Shown piece by piece: positions 1 to 6,300 of a stretch of 7,497 nucleotides of DNA. The DNA lies in assembly GCA_023230025.1 (NCBI GenBank), contig JALNYD010000127.1:1-7497 (forward strand). Direction: 5' to 3'. Position 1 is the first letter of the stretch. Every line of letters begins with the position of its first letter. The stretch comes from Candidatus Cloacimonadota bacterium (lineage in GTDB: Bacteria; Cloacimonadota; Cloacimonadia; Cloacimonadales; Cloacimonadaceae). The notes under the pieces are model-generated. The model saw nothing but the letters and a program-made list of their open reading frames with translations. It made no database searches and was not told the DNA's origin. A program made the position numbers and the translations under genes.

Positions 1-29
1 ATATTGTTGTACACAAAGGGAATTGTCAA
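1..29 (-). promoter_or_regulatory. Candidate leftward promoter running off the window
   Basis: In minus-strand sense there is a perfect TTGACA (24-29), a 17-base spacer, and CAATAT (1-6), which matches only three of six -10 bases. It would drive a gene lying left of the window, perhaps the transposase of the putative element. The ideal -35 box and spacing are the only support. Confidence 0.25.
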
Positions 30-83
30 GGGAATCTCAATCCAGCCAGCTTCTGCAGGTAGAGCTATTGTGCCACTACAAAG

Positions 84-241
84 TGACAACGAAATCTGCA
101 AATTGTGCGGCGAAAACTGCAAACTGTCGCATCGTAGCTCATCCTTGCTCATCCTTACCAAGACCATTTTAGGTGGTTTTTGACAGGCTTTCTGCAAATC
201 AGATCACCGAGATCTTCAAATTATGACAGGGATTCTGCAAA
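84..241 (-). repeat. Four same-direction TTTGCAG repeats, two extended to 18 bp
   Basis: On the minus strand TTTGCAG occurs at 235-241, 192-198, 117-123 and 96-102, always in the same direction. The first two belong to 18-bp units, TTTGCAGAATCCCTGTCA (224-241) and TTTGCAGAAAGCCTGTCA (181-198), that differ at two adjacent positions. The copy at 84-102 keeps both ends, TTTGCAGA...TGTCA, with one extra base between them. The copy at 117-123 keeps only the core. Starts are spaced 43, 75 and 21 bases apart. Four copies of a heptamer in about 150 bases are far above chance. The arrangement suggests binding sites for one protein, most simply a transposase at an element end. Confidence 0.75.
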
Positions 242-303
242 GAAATGCTTTACCGCTTACAGATTGTTAAGGTTTAGTTCAAATACTCCTGGCACATTCA
301 ATT

Positions 304-3192
304 CTAATCCCTCTTCACCCTATTGTGATAGGACGCTATTGCATATGACCCTCTCACTGAATATCCGCAATTACATATAATTCTGCTCTTAACCACTATA
401 TCACTTAGTGTAAAAGCGCCAGCGCATAGATCGCCTTCTTTGGGAGAATCACTAACGAAGTACCAAGGCTGTTCAGTTGTTGCAACGTCAGACTTCTTTA
501 CTGATAAACCATACGATGCGAACCTCCTAACAATATCTTGCACAGAAATCTCATCCTTTAATCTACTGGCATAAACCCTGAGGTTAACAAGATACCAGTG
601 ACCATCCTTTATCCCCTTGCTTCGAACCAATTCTCTGCCTGATTTCTCGAGATAATCAGTAATCTTTCTCTGTTTTTCTGGATCTCTTTTGTTCTCCCCA
701 TCGAGTTGTTGACCACATTTTGGACAGAAAATATGTTTTCCTTTATGCCCAGCCATCTTTACTTCAGACTGACCTGTATCCTTTCTAATATGAGTTCGTA
801 TTTCAAATTTTTCATCATTGCAGCATGCTAAACATGATTTGCAGATATACCAGCCATTGGGACATTTGCTACAATCTCTACTGTCAATGATGTCTGTACA
901 ATTAGGGTTTAAGCAATGGGATAAATATACTTCAATACCGCATTTCTCACACTGATACAGGTGTGTTTGGTAGTACGCATAATTACTCGTTTTAGTGGGT
1001 ATCATATAAACGCCGCATTCATGGCATTTCAAGTGCTCAAATAATCTCTGAGCGCTGTTCATTGATGCACTGACCACGTTAGCCATCATACTTGAGTTGA
1101 AGTTCACTCCCCAGAGTTTCAAAATATTCAAAAGTCCAAACTTATAACTAGCAGTAACCTCAAAACTGGAGGAGTATGTGAAATTATGTTCAACGCCGAG
1201 AGCATACTCCATGGTTGGGAATATGCATTTTCTATTGTAACACCAGTAATACGGGATATCGTACTCTTGGGAAATCGACGGCTGGATTCTACTTTTTTCA
1301 TTTCTAACCAACCTACCTTCGCAAAATACAGGCGTATCTGCAGAGACACTATTCTGATTGTCTTGGCTTACCAATGGGACATTACCGAATACACGAGAAT
1401 CTGGTTTTAGGGTATCATTTGAATAGTTGAACCCACCATTATCAACATACCCATAAGGCATTTTATGCACATTATGGTCTCCTTCAAAACTAATAGAGAT
1501 CTCGTTATCTCTTTTTGACACCGTGATGTCCGAAGGGACATTTCGAAAATTACACATCGGTAAATAATATTCTAGCTCTGCAATCCCCTCACTGTGAATA
1601 AGAAGACGTATATAAGCATTGGATATTACAGATTTGTTGATATCTGAGCCGGTCTTGTGTTCATTTATAAGATTAAGAAATCGCTTGAGTTTTTCAATAC
1701 TCGAGTTGCAAAGACTTGTGATCGCTTCAAGATTGCATATGCGCTTAACTTCCTCCATTGTTGTTGCTTCCGCCAATAGCCTGTTGAAAACTCTGCATTG
1801 ATTTTCTTTAGATAGATTCCTCAATGATGTTAACAATTCTTTTATGCCAAATCCCTCATAGAACTTGGCATCATGATAAATAGCCCAGATTGCTGCTTTT
1901 GCTTCAGGCTCTGGAATCATTTCGAAAGCCTTAATAGAGATATCGGAATAGTCACTGTGTAAACATGAGCTACAAGCATGAATAATTCTCCATAAATGTA
2001 GCTTATCTGGAGTCACAAATTTCGCTAGGCAAAGAGCAGTATCCTTAATGCTAGATATGCACATTTTATCTGTCGTGCTATCACAGATCCGTTTGATTTT
2101 CCCCCAAAGGTCCATTTCTGATGATTGTCTGCAATGTTGTAGTATGTCATCCACTATCAGAGTAAAAAAACTGAAACCTAAGGATAATGCTTCAGCCCAA
2201 TTATTGAAGTCTATAAACAGGCTAAAATTGTCGATATAGTGTGAAACTCTATCCTTTTCTGAAGCTGAGCCCATGTTTTTCTGACCCGGGAATTCGAAGC
2301 TCACCTGAGCTTGATACCACTTATTAAAGGACTCTAGATTAGTTACTTTTATTCTAATCCGTGCATCTGCTTTGATAATGCTCCAAGAAAATCCGCTGTT
2401 AAACAAGTCCAGGTGAATTGTCTTGTAGAATTGATCCTCGGTTTTCAATTGTTTTAGTATATTAGTAATCGTACCAGTCTGAAATCCATAGTTATTTTGT
2501 TGTAAAGCAAGGAGTAAGTCGGGTACTCCAGATTCATACTTTCCGTTCAACAACATATAACCAATTGCCGTGTAGTATGATTGTTCATCAAGAGTGACAT
2601 TGTGCTTGATGGCATACAAGTAATACTTGTATTCTGATAAATATTGCTTGAAAATCGGATCTAACTTAGCATGGTCGAGTTTAGTAAAAAATCTCGTCAA
2701 CTCAATCAGGGTAGTCTCGTTGCAGGTATTATTCTGCTCATACTCTCTCACAAGCGATATGAATAGGTTTGTCTGCTCGCTAGAGTCTAGATGGTCTGTG
2801 ATCGCGTCCATGCAAATCGTTTTCCAGTAGTATGAGTGCTTCCATTTACCGAAAACTAACTGGATCAACCTCTCAGTCATCTCTTTGTTTAACTCACTCG
2901 ACTTAGCTATGATCAATCTGTCTACAACGATTTCCTCATTTTTCTTATGCCCGTTAAAAACTACGGGTACATTTTCTTTCAGACTACTCGACTCTGAGGG
3001 CTGATTCAGAGCGCTTTTCCAAAAATGTATGTCCCCGTATAAATGATGGTTAATAAAACCTTCATCCCTATTGAGACGTTCATTGTAATACCATAGAACT
3101 ACTGCGAACTCGTTCGCGATAAATTCTGGAATATCTACTTTGCTAGTTTCCCTTTTTCTCTGAGGGCGGTTATATCTGTGTGATCCCCACAT
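304..3192 (-). CDS. Uncharacterised 962-residue protein with C-terminal tandem zinc ribbons
   Basis: I do not recognise this family. The ATG start is supported by an AAAGAGG ribosome site seven bases upstream. Residues 1 to about 550 look mainly helical and soluble, with no catalytic motif I can identify. A possible metal site follows: CEGR at 624-627 (C624), then WCYNRKC with C651 and C656. The cysteine array is CHEC (723/726), CEKC (748/751), Cx4C (760/765), CSKC (774/777), CKSCLACC (784/787/790/791) and CPKC (823/826), coded by 715-1026. This is enough for about three zinc-ribbon-like knuckles. A basic region (831-862) leads to a small C-terminal domain, roughly 864-930, with further cysteines C923, C940 and C942. 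No Walker, HD, PD-ExK or methyltransferase motif is apparent. It lies 143 bp downstream of the large ATPase on the same strand, so a partner subunit role, perhaps binding nucleic acid, is inferred. A degenerate helicase-associated or DrmB-like zinc protein is a weaker alternative. Confidence 0.88.
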   Translation of the reverse strand: MWGSHRYNRPQRKRETSKVDIPEFIANEFAVVLWYYNERLNRDEGFINHHLYGDIHFWKSALNQPSESSSLKENVPVVFNGHKKNEEIVVDRLIIAKSSELNKEMTERLIQLVFGKWKHSYYWKTICMDAITDHLDSSEQTNLFISLVREYEQNNTCNETTLIELTRFFTKLDHAKLDPIFKQYLSEYKYYLYAIKHNVTLDEQSYYTAIGYMLLNGKYESGVPDLLLALQQNNYGFQTGTITNILKQLKTEDQFYKTIHLDLFNSGFSWSIIKADARIRIKVTNLESFNKWYQAQVSFEFPGQKNMGSASEKDRVSHYIDNFSLFIDFNNWAEALSLGFSFFTLIVDDILQHCRQSSEMDLWGKIKRICDSTTDKMCISSIKDTALCLAKFVTPDKLHLWRIIHACSSCLHSDYSDISIKAFEMIPEPEAKAAIWAIYHDAKFYEGFGIKELLTSLRNLSKENQCRVFNRLLAEATTMEEVKRICNLEAITSLCNSSIEKLKRFLNLINEHKTGSDINKSVISNAYIRLLIHSEGIAELEYYLPMCNFRNVPSDITVSKRDNEISISFEGDHNVHKMPYGYVDNGGFNYSNDTLKPDSRVFGNVPLVSQDNQNSVSADTPVFCEGRLVRNEKSRIQPSISQEYDIPYYWCYNRKCIFPTMEYALGVEHNFTYSSSFEVTASYKFGLLNILKLWGVNFNSSMMANVVSASMNSAQRLFEHLKCHECGVYMIPTKTSNYAYYQTHLYQCEKCGIEVYLSHCLNPNCTDIIDSRDCSKCPNGWYICKSCLACCNDEKFEIRTHIRKDTGQSEVKMAGHKGKHIFCPKCGQQLDGENKRDPEKQRKITDYLEKSGRELVRSKGIKDGHWYLVNLRVYASRLKDEISVQDIVRRFASYGLSVKKSDVATTEQPWYFVSDSPKEGDLCAGAFTLSDIVVKSRIICNCGYSVRGSYAIASYHNRVKRD

Positions 3193-3199
3193 TGTTCAA

Positions 3200-3206
3200 C
3201 CTCTTT
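3200..3206 (-). promoter_or_regulatory. Ribosome binding site of the zinc-ribbon gene
   Basis: On the minus strand the sequence reads AAAGAGG, then seven bases (TTGAACA), then the ATG at 3190-3192. Match and spacing are those of a normal Shine-Dalgarno site. They fix the start of the 962-residue protein and show that it is translated independently of the ATPase gene 143 bp upstream. Confidence 0.75.
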
Positions 3207-3296
3207 CTAAATGAATAAATTCGCCATGACAAGCTTGAAGTATACATTGCTAATTCACGGAGGTTCATATTATTCCAGTGTTAATCTTGTCACCAA

Positions 3297-3334
3297 GAAG
3301 ACCACTGCGAACAGACTTTGTATGGTTGGTCTTC
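3297..3334 (-). terminator. Stem-loop just after the ATPase stop codon (attenuator or weak terminator)
   Basis: A perfect 8-bp inverted repeat, GAAGACCA at 3297-3304 and TGGTCTTC at 3327-3334, encloses a 22-base loop. In the minus-strand transcript it begins one base after the TAA stop of the ATPase gene. The stem is followed by TTGGTGAC rather than a uridine run, so it is not a textbook intrinsic terminator. It could be a 3'-end stabilising hairpin or partial attenuator that lowers expression of the zinc-ribbon gene relative to the ATPase. Chance occurrence is possible because the loop is large. Confidence 0.35.
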
Positions 3335-3335
3335 A

Positions 3336-6300
3336 TTAAGACAATTCCTTGTTGGACATAGATTCTATTATTGCATGGAAGTGTTTTTTGTCTTTTTCTG
3401 ATAACTCATAGTATTTCTCTACAAGCCACTCAATCTTGATCTCACTCAACCTTTTATTGAGAGCGCTTATTACCTTCTCAAGCTTCTTCAAATGTGCATC
3501 AGTTACATAAGCTGGCGGGGCTGATAGCTTATTCTGGAGTTGGTTGGCCGATGCAACATCCATTTCTGGAATATCCGGTTCAATTGCTAGGATACTATCT
3601 GCCCATTCCTTACTAAGCTGCTTACGAGAATCAGATATGGTTTTGACAATGCTCTTGATCACATCTTCGGGTAGCCATGGAAGTTCATCCTCAGCAAGCT
3701 TGGAGACTGTCTCTTGTTCAACTTCTTTAGAGAGTGTATCAAAAGAACTCCAGGTTAGGTTGATGTCGCTTAATCTACCGTATGATCGTTTAAACTGATG
3801 TAGTGCCTTTTTTAATATATGAAAGTCTTCCAGGTCCGATTCCAGTCCATCGTAGGCTCTGATGAGAGAATCAAGTTCCTCCAACAACTCATCTATTGAA
3901 TCCTCAGTTGTTATCTTAGACTTCCATACCTTATCCGCTCTTTTCGTGATTTCCTTTTCAGAGTTAGTCAACGTATCATAGAATTCTTTTAGGCTTTTTC
4001 TTAAAACTATCAGTTCGTTAAGGTTGATTCTCTGAAACATGCCCTTGAGCTTACTGGCATAGCTTTTGGCAACATCTTTGGCTACCCTGATATCTTTGAG
4101 TCTATTGGTGCCAAGGACACCATGGCTGATTCGTATCCAATTATCAACCTCACTAATCAATCTACGAGCCTCGGCTACATCTTCTACCCGACGAATCAAT
4201 GATCTAACTCGAGCATCCAGATTACTGGCTTCATTATCAAGCCCAAGATCCTCCAGGTTAGGTTTGACCTTATTCAGCATCAGATGCTTAAACTCTCCCA
4301 CATGATCAGGAGATTCGGATTTGGGGCTAATATGAGCAAGCCAATCCGGAAACACTTGGATAATAGTTTGTCTGCCTTCAACCAGAACCGGTCGCATATC
4401 ATCGATCTGCTCATCTATCCACAGAGGTTTTTCAGATTCTAGCTTAGCTATTAAGCGCTTTAGAGAAGAGCAGCCCCAAGATAATGGGATAACATTTCCA
4501 TTCTCGGTATTATTCTTAATCCTCATTATCGCATCGTCTTTTGCTTCTTCCATTTCATCAATTTTCTTTGCTGATTCATTTGCTTGCTCAGTCAGTCTTT
4601 GCTCTCGATGAAAAAGCTCTGGAGGCACGGGTATTTTTTCTTTCAGAACTTCAGATCGCTCCATGCAATCTACACGGGCTATGTGGCTTTCTGCTTGCTC
4701 CCACTCGTCTAGGAGGTTTTCCCACTCAGAAGTGTCATCAGATCTAAGGAGCAGATAGGCACCGTCCATGATTGACGGATTGAAGTGTTTTGATCTGATA
4801 AGATTGTCGTCTGCCCACCCATTGACAGTCGTATACTGCTGATTTATGAACACGTTTAAGGTATTGCTGCGTGGGGAGATGTAAACGCTCAAGAATAATC
4901 CGGCGGAGTCTTGATTAGCTCCAAAGGGCGGCTTGATCATGGTGTCATACATTTCGCGCAAGGACAGCATCCGTTCTTGTAGTATCTCATCCCATTCGAT
5001 CGAAAGCTTCTTTAGAATGTTATTGGTAGGCCGTCTGTTGATTTTCCCATTTGCAGAGAATATACCCCAAGCATCTTTGAGAACGCTGTTTGCCCTATTC
5101 TTGTCTCTTACCGGTTTCGCCATTACCGTGCTATAATCCAGGGTAGAGTGCATCAATTCTCGGGTCAGCATGGAACAAGTGTCAGCAGCGTTTCCTCTAG
5201 AGGTGGCAAAGCCATCAAAAGGAAACAGAATAGGATGAGTGTAGATTTGTTTGAACAGCTCTGTTGCTGCCTTACTCAGTCTCAATCCTTCCATTTGCTT
5301 TCCGCCCAGCGAGATATACCTCTTCTCTTTCAATAGGGCTTCTACAGCTTCTTGTATAGAACGTTCGATTTTCACGCGATGTGATTCAACAAGATTGCCG
5401 AATTTTGCTAGTTCTTCGTTGGAAAGGGAATCCAGGATAGATAACTCAGTAAGGTATTGCCCCAATTTCCCTTCAACATCATACAGAAACACCAATAATA
5501 TTGGAACTGCTTTAACCTTGAGTGACTCTGCTGCTGATTTGAGAAGTTTATGAGCTTCTCGAGAAACGCAGTCTATATCAGCAGTTTCCCCTAGGTAAAC
5601 ATAGATAACTGATCCCCTGGGATCATCAATACTCTCTGCTTTTGACCATCTGTCAGTCTCAAGTATGATCTGCTGAGGCAATGTGTCCAGGTTTGCCACT
5701 TTTGCCTGAAAAGCCCACTCAGGGGTGCTGATCTTGTTTTCTTCAGCAAAATCACTCTGTATATCTTTGATCAGATCACAACAATCCTTGATGGAAGATA
5801 CGAATAACTGAGACTGGGCGTTTTCATCATAACTGGCTGAAAGCCTCCGGATGTGATTGATGAACTGACTTCTGGGAAGCGCGTCACTAAGAATATCAAA
5901 GCTTTTGTATGCCTCATCCCACTCTATGGCGTTGTACTCATCAAGCAAAGTTTGTAATTCTACAGCTAGTACAGCCTTGTCCATATTGGTCAAAGCTTCT
6001 AGAGCTTCGATTGCATCCGCCCGGTTTGCTGCTACCAAGCCTAGTTTAGAACTAAGTACGATTGCTTTTAGAATCCTTATCTGATTTATAGAATACTTTG
6101 TAGCATACTTCGACATGACTGTCTGGTATGCTTGCATGATGGTTCCTTGCGCTCCAGATTCTTCAGAACTCAGTAGTTCTTGGATAAAAGAATTGCTCAT
6201 CATGTCTACAGCGGCAATCCTCCAGTCTTTGTCTTCTGATATCTGGCTCGATTCATACTGGTTAAAAGCTTCAATCAATAAAGCCAGGGCAGATCTTTCC

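Larger units (their letters stand above)
1..261 (-). mobile_element. Possible end of an IS21-like insertion sequence (transposase outside the window)
   Basis: IS21-family elements are known to carry several short direct repeats inside their ends and to begin with a TG-type terminus ahead of istA. The repeat array at 84-241 fits that pattern. A candidate tip, TGTAAGCGG in minus-strand sense, ends at position 261, about 20 bases outside the outermost repeat. A leftward promoter-like sequence follows at 1-29. The element would therefore run off the left edge, having inserted about 42 bases beyond the stop of the zinc-ribbon gene. No istA or istB coding sequence is present here, and the tip position is a guess. 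A regulatory repeat array of another kind is the alternative. Confidence 0.35.
3193..3335 (-). promoter_or_regulatory. 143-bp intergenic gap with weak promoter-like sequences
   Basis: This gap separates the ATPase stop from the zinc-ribbon start and holds no credible small gene. On the minus strand two poor sigma-70-like arrangements are visible. One is TTGGTG (3291-3296), an 18-base spacer and TAATAT (3267-3272). The other is TATACT (3239-3244), five of six matches to the -10 consensus, with only a 3/6 -35 element (ATGAAC, 3263-3268). Either could give the downstream gene its own transcript, but both are weak, and co-transcription from the ATPase gene is equally possible. Confidence 0.25.

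Noticed and set aside
1..183. Plus-strand frame open from the window edge to a TGA at 181, containing CKLCGENC
   Set aside because: Sixty open codons are within chance and a second plus frame is also open to 172. The cysteine-rich peptide arises from the TTTGCAG repeats, so it was not called as a partial gene.
84..241. CRISPR array
   Set aside because: Repeat units are too short, spacing is irregular (43, 75 and 21 bases) and the copies diverge; no cas gene is present.
180..380. 66-codon plus-strand open frame across the repeat region
   Set aside because: It begins in the repeat array at a TTG codon and overlaps the 3' end of the zinc-ribbon gene; no family resemblance.
1128..1349. 73-codon minus-strand open frame inside the zinc-ribbon gene
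   Set aside because: Lies in another frame within the convincing 962-residue gene and has no independent support.
304..3192. Helicase or DrmB (DUF1998) assignment for the zinc-ribbon protein
   Set aside because: No helicase motifs are visible, and the length and cysteine layout do not allow DrmB to be recognised by eye.
5251..5553. 100-codon plus-strand open frame
   Set aside because: Fully antisense inside the ATPase gene, low-complexity serine/arginine composition, no recognisable product.
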